From: Planosporangium thailandense
GTDB lineage: Bacteria > Actinomycetota > Actinomycetes > Mycobacteriales > Micromonosporaceae
Assembly (NCBI RefSeq): GCF_011947195.1
Contig: NZ_JAATVY010000009.1
Span: 1-64,000, forward strand
Length of the DNA: 64,000 bases
Direction: 5' to 3'
In this document: positions 35,170 to 43,930 of the stretch, piece after piece
Numbering within the stretch: the stretch's first letter is position 1
Layout: each line of letters begins with the position of its first letter
The notes under the pieces: model-generated
Seen by the model: only the letters and a program-made list of their open reading frames with translations
Told to the model about the DNA's origin: nothing
Databases searched by the model: none
Position numbers and translations under genes: made by a program

Positions 35170-36513
35170 GTGTCGATCAAGAAGCTCGCAACGGCGTCGT
35201 TCGCAAACCTCCTCATACCGCTCAGCGGTATGCTCGTCAGTCCAGTCCTCTCCCGGGAGCTTGGTCCTGATAGGCGGGGCCTCTACGCCGCCTTTACGCT
35301 GCCTCTCGTCGTTGGCGGGTGGATCGGAACGCTTGGCCTTCAGGATTCACTGAGTTACCACCTTGGCCAGCGCAAGATTACTTGCCGTAGGGCCCTTCGA
35401 ATTGCGATTGTCGCTTCCGCACCGCTCGGGCTCTTGTGCCTCGCACTCCTATTGGTGCTCGGTCGGTGGCTGTTTGCTGGGCTCGCGTCGACCTACAGCC
35501 AGTTTGTTCTAATCTCGCTTTTCGCACCCGTCCACGTACTAGTGAATCTTTTGATCGGATGCCTGACAGGTGTATCCGACGTGCCGAGCGTCAACATAGT
35601 CAAGGCCATTCCAGCTCTGGCGCGGGCAGCCTTCATCGCCTTGGCCTGCTTGCTCTTGCATGTAACGGCATTCGAGGCAGCTGCGATCTTTCTAGCCTCG
35701 GGTCTCATTGGCGTTACCATTGCGATCTATCGCCTACGCACATCCGAGCCGTGTCGTTCTTCAGAGCTTGAGGACACCATTACGTCAAGGCGATCTATCG
35801 CCTCCTATTCATGGTGTTGCCTCCCAGGTGTTCTCGCAATGGTATCGACCGCGAGGCTAGACCAGGTGATCGGGTTGCCTCTGATAGGCGCTCGCGAACT
35901 CGGTTACTATGCCGTCGCGGTTAGCGTCGCCGAGATACCAATGGTAATCGCCGCCGCAGCCCGAACGGTTTTGCTGGGGGCTAGAGGCGGGGATACCGTC
36001 AACGTAACGAGAGTGACCCGCTGCGCAGTCGCGATTTCCTCATGCTCGTGCCTAGGCGTGACAGCGCTTGCTCCGATTGTTTTGCCAATCTTTTTCGGCG
36101 AGCCGTTCCGGCCAGCAGTGCTACCAACAACGATCCTGGCAGTCGGTACCGTGCTATACACAGGTATGACGTGCATGACGGCGATCCTGCTCGTCGAAGG
36201 AAGGCCACGGTCGTCATCTCGTTCTCTCGTCATCGGATCCGCCCTTGGCGTGGTCCTGTTACTGGCCCTATCTCCCCTTGGCGCGATTGGCGCAGCGCTA
36301 GCAAGCCTCGCGGGATACGGGTTATCCCTCGCGATCGCCTGGCGCGCGCTATCTAGACTTGGAACCAGTTACGGGTTTACAAACTTCATTGTTCTGAACT
36401 CACAGGATCTTATAGCGCTTCGGCATTACCTATGGGACACCGTGTCTAGGCGTCACTTGGCAAGGGCATCGACGCCCAAGCAAGGTGGACATCTGAGGGC
36501 TCAATCCGATTGA
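35170..36513 (+). CDS. Polysaccharide flippase, Wzx-like (MOP superfamily)
   Basis: 447 residues from GTG 35170, directly after the previous stop. It has about 12-13 hydrophobic segments. The N-terminal LIPLSGMLVSPVLSRELGPDRRGLYAAF is the typical beginning of Polysacc_synt/MATE-like flippases, and the middle LPLIGARELGYYAVAVSVAEIP is the second-half repeat. It should move the undecaprenyl-linked repeat unit across the membrane. The cluster has the matching initiator, polymerase and co-polymerase, so this fits a Wzx/Wzy-dependent pathway. Confidence 0.87.
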   Translation: MSIKKLATASFANLLIPLSGMLVSPVLSRELGPDRRGLYAAFTLPLVVGGWIGTLGLQDSLSYHLGQRKITCRRALRIAIVASAPLGLLCLALLLVLGRWLFAGLASTYSQFVLISLFAPVHVLVNLLIGCLTGVSDVPSVNIVKAIPALARAAFIALACLLLHVTAFEAAAIFLASGLIGVTIAIYRLRTSEPCRSSELEDTITSRRSIASYSWCCLPGVLAMVSTARLDQVIGLPLIGARELGYYAVAVSVAEIPMVIAAAARTVLLGARGGDTVNVTRVTRCAVAISSCSCLGVTALAPIVLPIFFGEPFRPAVLPTTILAVGTVLYTGMTCMTAILLVEGRPRSSSRSLVIGSALGVVLLLALSPLGAIGAALASLAGYGLSLAIAWRALSRLGTSYGFTNFIVLNSQDLIALRHYLWDTVSRRHLARASTPKQGGHLRAQSD

Positions 36514-36614
36514 CCTAGCAAAGTACGAACCCTACCGCGCCCGCTTCTACGTTACCAATGACGCATTTCGCATCGAGCAGAGAATACCAATGAAGTGAAT
36601 CGGCTGGAAGACAC

Positions 36615-37991
36615 ATGACCCTCTCCAAGTTCCTAAGCACAATTCGCGCTCACTGGCTTTTGGTGCTCGCAGCTGCTGCCGTAGGTGGCCTCGGCGCCGG
36701 TATAGTGTCGACTCTGCAGGCACCGGTATATGAGGGCACGGTACAGTTGTTTGTATCGGTTACCGGCCGGGGAGCAGACACCAGCCAACTCAACCAAGGA
36801 AACACCTTCAGCCAACAAAGAACAAAATCATACGCGGCAATTGTGAACAGCCCAGAAGTTACGCGAGCTGTAGCGCAGTCGCTACATCTTCCGTACACAG
36901 CGGAAGACCTTGCCAAGCACATCTCGACGACCAATCCGCTCGATACTGTCCTGTTGGATATCACTGTGCGGGACACCTCGCCTGACCGGGCACGTGACAT
37001 TGCCAATGCTGTGGCCGCGGAGTTCCCGCGACTGGTCGACCGGATTGAGACGCCGGCTGGCGAGAACACCTCGCCGGTGAAGATTTCCGTCACGCAAGCG
37101 GCCACGACTCCAACAGCTCCCGTGAGCCCGCGCTTGAGCCTAAATCTAGCAATTGGGCTGATACTCGGCTTTACCCTAGGTACTAGTTTCGCTGTCTTGC
37201 GCACCACCTTTGATCGGACGATTCGCAGCAAGCTTGTAGCCGCCGAAATCGCTGGCGCATCGGTACTCGGATCTCTCCCTGACGAGTCGAAGGGAAAGCC
37301 GCAACCGTTAATCATTGATGAGTCGTCTTCTCCTAGAGCCGAGGCGTTCCGGCAGTTGCGCACGAACATCCGGTTCTTGTCGGTTGACCGGCAACTCAAC
37401 AGCATTGTTGTCACCGGCTCACTCCCAGAGGAGGGCAAGACCACGACAGCGGCGAACCTCGCGATCGCACTTGCCCAAGCCGGTCAGCCCGTTGCACTCA
37501 TCGATGCTGACCTGCGGAAACCGAGCGTCGCGGAATTGTTCGCACTCCCCAGCGGAGTCGGACTGACCAACGTACTGCTCGGCGACGTACCTGTCAGACA
37601 CGCTCTTCAGCCTTGGCGGCCAGATTTGCCGCTCTTCGTCCTTACGTCGGGCCCGAAGCCGCCCAACCCGAGTGAACTGCTTGCATCCGCGAGACTCAAG
37701 AAGACCGTCGAATCGCTTGTGGCCTCACACATGATGGTAATTTTCGATTCACCGCCGCTGCTGCCGGTCACCGATGCGGCGATTGTCGCCCAAGCAACCG
37801 ACGGTGCCCTGATGGTCACACGAATTGCGCGGACCCGTACGGACCAATTCACCACGGCGATAGAAACCCTCCGTACGGTCGGGGCGACCGTCCTCGGCGT
37901 TGTTGCTAACCGAGAGAAGAAGGAGAAGAAGGAAGCTTACGGAACGTACTACCACGCGCCCTCACCGCGTCGTTACCGCGCAACGAGGTAG
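36615..37991 (+). CDS. Wzz-type polysaccharide co-polymerase fused to a BY-kinase
   Basis: 458 residues. Two transmembrane helices (about 14-35 and 172-196) enclose the Wzz domain. A P-loop tyrosine kinase follows: the Walker A region SLPEEGKTTTAANLA (about 269-283), Walker A' ALIDADLRKPS and Walker B MVIFDSPPL near 377. The C-terminus has Tyr residues (YGTYYH) that such kinases autophosphorylate. It should set chain length and be reset by the tyrosine phosphatase at 39642. The usual separate two-gene arrangement is one gene here, as common in actinomycetes. A 101-bp gap precedes it. Confidence 0.92.
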   Translation: MTLSKFLSTIRAHWLLVLAAAAVGGLGAGIVSTLQAPVYEGTVQLFVSVTGRGADTSQLNQGNTFSQQRTKSYAAIVNSPEVTRAVAQSLHLPYTAEDLAKHISTTNPLDTVLLDITVRDTSPDRARDIANAVAAEFPRLVDRIETPAGENTSPVKISVTQAATTPTAPVSPRLSLNLAIGLILGFTLGTSFAVLRTTFDRTIRSKLVAAEIAGASVLGSLPDESKGKPQPLIIDESSSPRAEAFRQLRTNIRFLSVDRQLNSIVVTGSLPEEGKTTTAANLAIALAQAGQPVALIDADLRKPSVAELFALPSGVGLTNVLLGDVPVRHALQPWRPDLPLFVLTSGPKPPNPSELLASARLKKTVESLVASHMMVIFDSPPLLPVTDAAIVAQATDGALMVTRIARTRTDQFTTAIETLRTVGATVLGVVANREKKEKKEAYGTYYHAPSPRRYRATR

Positions 37992-38227
37992 CTCGTGGGT
38001 ACGATGATACCCAGATCAGATCGAGAATGCCCTCGACCGTCTCGCCGCCTCCTGCCGGCGTCACTTGATTCCGCTACTAGACGCAAGCCACCGAGCCGGC
38101 GACACCGGAGGCACCCCGAGTTCCCGGTTTGTAAGAACAAGACAGCCGTTTGGGCAGCGCTAGAGGGCCTGGCGTATTTGGTGAGCCATGTTGCGACAAG
38201 ATCGCCATCCACCGTAGGACGTGGACA

Positions 38228-39637
38228 GTGAACTGGATTCAGTTCACAGCCGTCACGTCATTCGGGTTTACCGCTTCGTCGGTTGGTATATGGTTCGTCG
38301 TCCGTCTTGGTGTAACAAGAGCGATCGCAGCGACTCTGGCCCTTTCGGCAGCCGTAGTCGAAGAACTGCATGCTAGCGGGAGGAACGCTGCGGAGGGCGT
38401 GCTAGAGGCGCCAACGCTCGTCAGCCTTGGGCATCAGCTTCATTCAGCGCAAATATTCAGGGTGTCGCTGCTCACCCTAATCGCGATTGCGGCGACTCCG
38501 CTCCTCGCTACCATGCGTGCCGGCAAGAAATTCCCCGTCAGCTACTTCTGTCCGGTCGGTGCGTTGATTATCGGCGCGGGATTATCCGGGCTCGCTTCAG
38601 GTGGCATGAGGTCGTCGGAGAAGGCCATCATCCCTCCGTTGCTGATCGTCGCCGGCATGTTAGTTGGCAAACACGTACGCGACATCGATCACAAGATGCT
38701 TTCAATCGCACTGTTCGCCCTCATGGCGTACAAGGCCGCTGTTGCCGTTCTCGTCATGGCAGGACTCGGCGCGCGTGGTCCCCGGTTTGTGCTCTATTAC
38801 GACGCGGTTACACCCAGTCTAGCGGCTGCGATACTGCTGGCAGTCTTCCTGCGTCAACATTGGGGTCGCCTAGAGATTGGACTCGGACTGGCCGCGGGGG
38901 TCGTCCTGTTGCTCAGTCCACGACGCACCCCGGTGTTCGCGCTGTTAATTACCGGCCTCCTGCTCATCGTGCTTACCCGGCGTAAGCGTGTTCTCAGGCG
39001 CAGCGTCGTGAGTGGTGGGATCATGGCGATATGCGTTGTGTTCTCGTCGGCCCTGCCCGACAACCTACGCATTCGACTTAAAGGTGGGATCGCAGTCTTA
39101 ACGGGCGCATCTCATGAGGATTCGGCGGCTGGCCACTTTGGCGACCTCCACCGTGGTTACGAACTCGGCATCACCGGCCCGCTTTTCGGGCTCGGCCCTG
39201 ACTCCCCCCAACCGTCCGGGCTGGCTGCGAGCGACGCACACGCTCTCTATGTGCACGACGAGTTCCTACACGTTTGGGTCGGCCGTGGGATTTTAGCGGC
39301 GCTAGCCCTCTGCGTGCTGGTATTGATGTCAACGATTCACGCCATGCGGGCTACCTCCAAGGTTTCGCCAAGTCAGGCATCGCTGACTGAAACTACGGCG
39401 GTGTGCTTTCTGTTGCAGATGCCAATCATACTCACATTTTTCCCATACCTGAGTACGACTACCCGATGGCCGCTCGTGTACGGAATTGCGCTTGCAGTCG
39501 CTGCCCGCACGCGCAGGATGTTCCTTCCACGCAGGCGGGCTGAAACCACCGACGAGGCTCAACGACCGGAGATCATGACCTCGGTTCCGCACGGCATACG
39601 ACTCGTGACCAAGGAATCGCCTCAGCAGATAGTATGA
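38228..39637 (+). CDS. O-antigen-polymerase-like membrane protein (Wzy-like)
   Basis: 469 residues from GTG 38228. About 11-12 hydrophobic segments. The long external loop before FGLGPDSPQPSGLAASDAHALYVHDEFLHVWVGRGI resembles the Wzy/O-antigen-ligase region with conserved Gly, His and Asp/Glu positions. Sequence identity in this family is always low, so the call leans on topology and position. 236 bp without a gene precede it. It would polymerise repeat units outside the membrane. The end lies 5 bp from the convergent phosphatase. Confidence 0.75.
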   Translation: MNWIQFTAVTSFGFTASSVGIWFVVRLGVTRAIAATLALSAAVVEELHASGRNAAEGVLEAPTLVSLGHQLHSAQIFRVSLLTLIAIAATPLLATMRAGKKFPVSYFCPVGALIIGAGLSGLASGGMRSSEKAIIPPLLIVAGMLVGKHVRDIDHKMLSIALFALMAYKAAVAVLVMAGLGARGPRFVLYYDAVTPSLAAAILLAVFLRQHWGRLEIGLGLAAGVVLLLSPRRTPVFALLITGLLLIVLTRRKRVLRRSVVSGGIMAICVVFSSALPDNLRIRLKGGIAVLTGASHEDSAAGHFGDLHRGYELGITGPLFGLGPDSPQPSGLAASDAHALYVHDEFLHVWVGRGILAALALCVLVLMSTIHAMRATSKVSPSQASLTETTAVCFLLQMPIILTFFPYLSTTTRWPLVYGIALAVAARTRRMFLPRRRAETTDEAQRPEIMTSVPHGIRLVTKESPQQIV

Positions 39638-39641
39638 ATTG

Positions 39642-40208
39642 CTACAGGGCGTCCAGAATCGCCTCGATCGCCTCCTCGATCTCCGTGGCCGCCGTTCGGT
39701 ACTCCTGTTTAGCGCCGCCGATCGGATCCGCAACGTCGAAGAGTTCACCGGCCGGCGGCTTCAGGTAGCCCCGCCGGTGCCGTGCCACCCTGGCCAGGTT
39801 GGCCACCCGCTCAATTGGGAAGCGCCCCGGTAACTTGCCCGGATCCATCCCGCGTACGAGCCAAGCGAGTTCGCGCCACGTGAACGTGCGGTGCAGCGCC
39901 GCCGGCATCAACCCGACGATCTCGTCACGATGTTCGCGGGTTGCCGTGAGCACCAGGTGGGCGCGCTCTGCGGCTTTCAGGTCGAGCGGGCGCGAGACGA
40001 AGTCGTCAGCAGGCACACCGCGCCGCTCGAGCTCCGCGGCCGCCAGTGGCTGCATCGGCATCCCGGCTACCGCTCTCATGCCTCCGCTGGTGACGTACAC
40101 GGAGTCGGCCACCGGCCCGAAACGGCGCCACAGGCCGGCCACCATGAGCCGCTCTGCTATCGGGGAGCGGATCTGGTTGGCCGTGCAGACGTGAAGGATG
40201 CCTCCCAT
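39642..40208 (-). CDS. Low-molecular-weight protein tyrosine phosphatase, Wzb-like
   Basis: 188 residues. The active-site loop near residue 8 is CTANQIRS (Cx5R-S). The C-terminal general-acid region is VADPIGG near 160. It is slightly longer than the 150-160 residue norm. Such phosphatases remove phosphates from BY-kinases and so cycle chain-length control. It is encoded on the opposite strand within the EPS locus, facing the Wzy-like gene, so its expression is separate. Start ATG 40206-40208. Confidence 0.88.
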   Translation of the reverse strand: MGGILHVCTANQIRSPIAERLMVAGLWRRFGPVADSVYVTSGGMRAVAGMPMQPLAAAELERRGVPADDFVSRPLDLKAAERAHLVLTATREHRDEIVGLMPAALHRTFTWRELAWLVRGMDPGKLPGRFPIERVANLARVARHRRGYLKPPAGELFDVADPIGGAKQEYRTAATEIEEAIEAILDAL

Positions 40209-40633
40209 TGCAGATCTTCTCTCCCGCGCTCACACCGGTAGCAGGAATCATACGGAACTGTCGATCTAGCGTTGCTGGCGAGACACGAAGGAACGACCAG
40301 CACGTACCGAACACCAGCGATATCAGCCGTGCTGGCGGAGACGTCCCGAATCGCACTTTCGATCGTCAAGAGCACAGAGTCACGAACAGAAGCCGCCCAC
40401 GCTGCGACACGGGATAGCGCACGTCAACCTGCACCGAATCGGCAAGCCCCGGCCAGGCACAACCGAAAGCAACCCCCTGCCGTCGCTGTAGCATCTACGT
40501 CCTTGCATGGCCAAAAGTACGACGCCGGTTACGACGGTGAGTCAGACCATTTAGACCCTGGGTGATGGCGCGCCGGAACCGCGCTTCCTAGCGTCTTCCG
40601 CGGTGGTTTCAACTCAACAGCAATCTAGGCGGC
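40209..40633. other. Gene-free divergent region
   Basis: 425 bp between the minus-strand phosphatase and the plus-strand sugar transferase. No reliable gene; promoters for both are expected here but I see no strong -35/-10 pair. Confidence 0.45.
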
Positions 40634-42151
40634 TTGGAGGCCTGCACCTTGCTGTCCCGGGAATCGCAAGTTCAGTCGACCTTCGCGCCCGCTATTCCTC
40701 AGCAGAGACACCACGCTCCAGCGCACTCCAGCAGCATCAGGACGCGCGCCGCGTACACCCCGGCTCACGTCAGCGACAGGAATGCCGTTACCGCCACGAG
40801 GCGCCTGTCGACGAAATTGATCAGGACTTCCCGTACCTGGATGTTCCTGCTTCCCGTGGACGTCATTGCGCTGTCGTCGTTGATTCCGTCCAACTCTGCC
40901 CATGCGCGGGGTCTGGCCGTCACGGCGGCGCTGTCGATCGCGCTCCTGGCAGCCGGCGGGCTGTACCGGCCACGCCTCCATCTGTCCATTCTGGACGAGA
41001 TGCCGGCCCTCGCCAGCAGGTTCCTCTCCGCGACAGCGATCGTCGTCTTCGTCGCCGCGTTGCGGCACGACACCTTCGAGGGGGTCGACGAGCTGCTGCG
41101 CACCGCGACCGTCATGCTCGTTCTTCTGCTCGTCGGGCGGGCGCTGGCCATGTGGACGATGCGCGCCGCGCGCCGGCGGCGGCTCGTCGGTCACCCGACG
41201 ATCATCGTCGGCAGCGGGGCACTCACCGCAGAACTGGCGCAGATCCTCGCCCGCTATCCCCAGTACGGCCTCCACGTCATCGGGTTCGTCGACAACCTGC
41301 ACCGCCTGAACGCTGTCGCCCAGACCGTCCCGTACCTGGGTGATCTCGCACAGCTCGCCGAGGTGAGCACCCATCGGCGTGCTGAGGTGATCATTTTTTC
41401 CGATCCTGATATCACCGAGGCGGGCTTCGCCGACGTCCTGCGCAAATCCATGACTCCCGACCGCGACATCCTGTTCGTCCCCCGGATACACCAGTTCCAG
41501 ATCCAGACCACTCGCCCGGACCACATCGGGGCGATCCCGGTCATGCGCTTCAACGTCCCCACCTTGAGCGGCTGGCGGTGGGGCTTGAAGCGGGCGATCG
41601 ACGTCATCGTCAGCGCCCTGGCGCTCGTTCTGGTCAGTCCGGTCCTCGCCGCCTGCGCGATCGCCGTACGGATCGAGGGCGGCCCCGGGGTGCTGTTCCG
41701 GCAGCAGCGGGTCGGCCGAAACGGAACGGAATTCGAGGTTCTCAAGTTCCGTTCGCTCCGCCCGGTCGACGAAACCGACTCGCAGACCACCTGGTCGGTG
41801 GCGCACGACAGCCGGGTGGGGCCCGTCGGTCGGTTCCTGCGCCGCACCTCGCTCGATGAGCTTCCGCAGCTGTGGAACATCCTTCGCGGCGACATGACGT
41901 TGGTGGGGCCGCGACCGGAACGCCCGTACTTCGTCGAGCTGTTCTCCGCCGAGCACCGCCTGTACGCCCAACGGCACCGGGTACCCGCCGGCCTGACCGG
42001 CCTGGCACAGGTGAGTGGTCTGCGCGGGGATACGCCGATCTCCGATCGGGCGCGTTTCGACAACTACTACATCGAGAACTGGTCGCTCTGGCTCGACTTC
42101 AAGATCCTGCTCCGGACGGTCCGCGAGGTCGTCTTCGGCGGCGGCCGGTAG
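40634..42151 (+). CDS. Exopolysaccharide polyprenyl-phosphate sugar-phosphotransferase (WbaP-type)
   Basis: 505 residues if begun at TTG 40634; the start is uncertain because no good ribosome site is visible and the first 60 residues look poorly conserved. Helices at about 70-170 form the membrane domain, with a CoA-binding-like Rossmann region near 186-290 (TIIVGSGALTAELAQIL). The bacterial sugar transferase domain starts near 313: WGLKRAIDVIVSALALVLVS, LFRQQRVGRNGTEFEVLKFRS and RTSLDELPQLWNIL, then GDMTLVGPRPERP. It transfers a sugar phosphate to undecaprenyl phosphate and starts the EPS repeat unit. Confidence 0.9.
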   Translation: MEACTLLSRESQVQSTFAPAIPQQRHHAPAHSSSIRTRAAYTPAHVSDRNAVTATRRLSTKLIRTSRTWMFLLPVDVIALSSLIPSNSAHARGLAVTAALSIALLAAGGLYRPRLHLSILDEMPALASRFLSATAIVVFVAALRHDTFEGVDELLRTATVMLVLLLVGRALAMWTMRAARRRRLVGHPTIIVGSGALTAELAQILARYPQYGLHVIGFVDNLHRLNAVAQTVPYLGDLAQLAEVSTHRRAEVIIFSDPDITEAGFADVLRKSMTPDRDILFVPRIHQFQIQTTRPDHIGAIPVMRFNVPTLSGWRWGLKRAIDVIVSALALVLVSPVLAACAIAVRIEGGPGVLFRQQRVGRNGTEFEVLKFRSLRPVDETDSQTTWSVAHDSRVGPVGRFLRRTSLDELPQLWNILRGDMTLVGPRPERPYFVELFSAEHRLYAQRHRVPAGLTGLAQVSGLRGDTPISDRARFDNYYIENWSLWLDFKILLRTVREVVFGGGR

Positions 42152-42161
42152 CACGGAGACA

Positions 42162-42209
42162 GATCTTGGGGATTTTGACACCGTATTCGGTGTCAAAATC
42201 CCCAAGATC
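42162..42209. terminator. Perfect palindrome between convergent genes (GATCTTGG type)
   Basis: 22-bp perfect arms (42162-42183 and 42188-42209) around the 4-nt loop TATT, beginning GATCTTGGGGATTTTGACA. It lies between the sugar-transferase stop (42151) and the convergent GH16 gene (42246), so it can end both transcripts. Confidence 0.75.
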
Positions 42210-42245
42210 GCAAAAGTAACGACCCGAAAACGACGCCGTCAGACC

Positions 42246-43658
42246 TCAGTGGCCGAACGTGAACCAGTTGACGTTCACGAAGTCGGCCGGCTGACCGCTC
42301 GAAAACGTCAGAAACACCGTATGCGTACCCGTGACGGCCGCGATGTTGGCCGGGACCGTACGCCAGCTCTGCCACCCGCCGGTGTTGGCGATCGCGAAGC
42401 TGCCGATCGGCGCGTTGGCTCTGCTGTCCAGGCGTACCTCGACCAGGCCGCTGACGCCGCCCGCGGCGCCGGCGGCGACCCTCGCGCTGAACTGGTGCGC
42501 CGCGTTCGTACCGAAGTTGACGTTGTTGAACTGCAGCCAGTCGCCGTTCGCGATCCAGCCGACGTCGCTGCCGCCGCCGGCGTCGGAGGTCGCTTCGGTC
42601 TGGGTGCCCGACTGCGCGTCGAAGTCCTCGGCCTGGATCGTGGAGTACGCGTCCCGCCCGTTGCCGGGCGGCGGCGGAGGCGGCGGAGGCGTGGAACCGC
42701 CCCCACCGCTGGTGTACACGGCCACGTAGTCGACGAGCATCGGTACGCCCGACTGCGTCGCCCCGGTCGGCCCGCCGCCGAACGCGTCCGGGAAGCCGCC
42801 ACCCATGGCGACGTTCATGATCACGAAGAACCCGTGGTGGGTGGCGTTGTTCCAGGTGGTGGCGTCGACCTGGGTGGCGTTGATGGTGAAGAAGTTGTTT
42901 CCGTCGAGGTACCAGCGGATCTGTTCGGGCGAGACGCTGCGGTCGTACTCCATGGCGTACGTGTGGAAGCCGGTCTGGCAGCCGCCGCAGGGCCGTTCGC
43001 CGCTGCCGATTCCGTTGAACTCGTTGCAGGGGCCGCCGGGGGCTACACCGCAGTGCAGGGTGGCGAACTCGGAGCTGCGGCCGTTGATGTCCTCCAGGAT
43101 GTCGATCTCGCCGATGCCCGGCCAGCCGGCCGCGCCGTTGGGCCGCGCCGCGTCGCCGAGCATCCAGAAGGCGGGCCAGTAGCCGGCCGCGGCGGCGCCG
43201 CTGACGTTCGGCTGCTGGATCGACGCCTCGACGCGCAGCTTGCCGCCGGGGGGCGCGGCGAAGTCGGTGCGCTGGGTCTCGATCCGGCCGGAGGTCCAGT
43301 TGCCGGCGGCGTCGCGGATGGGCTTGATGGCGAGGTGGCCGGCGCCGTCCTGGTACACGTTGGCGGTGCTGTCGGTCGTCTCCTCGATCTCGCCGGTGCC
43401 CCAGTTGGGCGCGCCGCCGGGGTAGCCGTGGCCGAGGTCGTAGAGCCAGTCGGACCGGTTGAGCCCGGTGTTGGCCGGGCCGTTGAAGTCGTCGCTGAAG
43501 GCCAGGTTCCACCCGGCCGCCGGGGGCGGCACGGCGGCTCGGGCGCTGATCCTGGTGGTCAGCCAGCTCGCCGCGGCGACCAGGACGACGGCCGCGACGA
43601 CCAGGAGTCGGAACGCAGGTCTCCGTGATCGGGAGAGCGCGTGCGCGGAGGAGTTCAT
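42246..43658 (-). CDS. Secreted GH16 glucanase with C-terminal CBM6-like domain
   Basis: 470 residues from ATG 43656-43658, chosen over an upstream ATG because GGAAAGG precedes it. A signal/anchor helix (about 16-40) leads to the GH16 domain with the catalytic motif GEIDILE (E-x-D-x-x-E) and YPGGAPNWGTGEIEE. A Gly/Pro linker near 330-345 (polyproline) joins a CBM6-like beta-sandwich (IQAEDFD...NGDWLQFNNVNFG). The enzyme should cut beta-1,3- or mixed-link glucans, or possibly the local polymer. Its promoter carries a LacI-type operator over the start site, so sugar induction is likely. Confidence 0.92.
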   Translation of the reverse strand: MNSSAHALSRSRRPAFRLLVVAAVVLVAAASWLTTRISARAAVPPPAAGWNLAFSDDFNGPANTGLNRSDWLYDLGHGYPGGAPNWGTGEIEETTDSTANVYQDGAGHLAIKPIRDAAGNWTSGRIETQRTDFAAPPGGKLRVEASIQQPNVSGAAAAGYWPAFWMLGDAARPNGAAGWPGIGEIDILEDINGRSSEFATLHCGVAPGGPCNEFNGIGSGERPCGGCQTGFHTYAMEYDRSVSPEQIRWYLDGNNFFTINATQVDATTWNNATHHGFFVIMNVAMGGGFPDAFGGGPTGATQSGVPMLVDYVAVYTSGGGGSTPPPPPPPPGNGRDAYSTIQAEDFDAQSGTQTEATSDAGGGSDVGWIANGDWLQFNNVNFGTNAAHQFSARVAAGAAGGVSGLVEVRLDSRANAPIGSFAIANTGGWQSWRTVPANIAAVTGTHTVFLTFSSGQPADFVNVNWFTFGH

Positions 43659-43733
43659 GGGGATGCCTTTCCGTTCCGATGAACAGGCGGTGACTGGCTC
43701 GTTTCTCTGTTCCCACATGGCCCGGCAAGTTGA

Positions 43734-43780
43734 GAGAGCGCTCTCGCATACTTTTTAACAGCGGGTTACCTATAAGTCAA
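43734..43780 (-). promoter_or_regulatory. GH16 promoter with LacI-type operator
   Basis: Minus strand: -35 TTGACT (43775-43780), a 17-bp spacer, -10 TAAAAA (43752-43757), then the perfect palindrome GAGAGCGCTCTC (43734-43745) over the expected start site. The central GAGCGCTC matches the LacI-family operators that control polysaccharide-degrading genes in actinomycetes. Confidence 0.65.
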
Positions 43781-43930
43781 TGAACTTCAATATTTACTCG
43801 TCGGTCGCGGAATCGAAACCGGCCGGGGCGGCCGCCGCGTGTCGGGGGGTCGTACCGGAGCGCGCGCCGAACGGACCTTCCAAGAGCACCGGCGTCCCGC
43901 CGGTCAGCGGCTCATGACAAGCTTTCGGAC

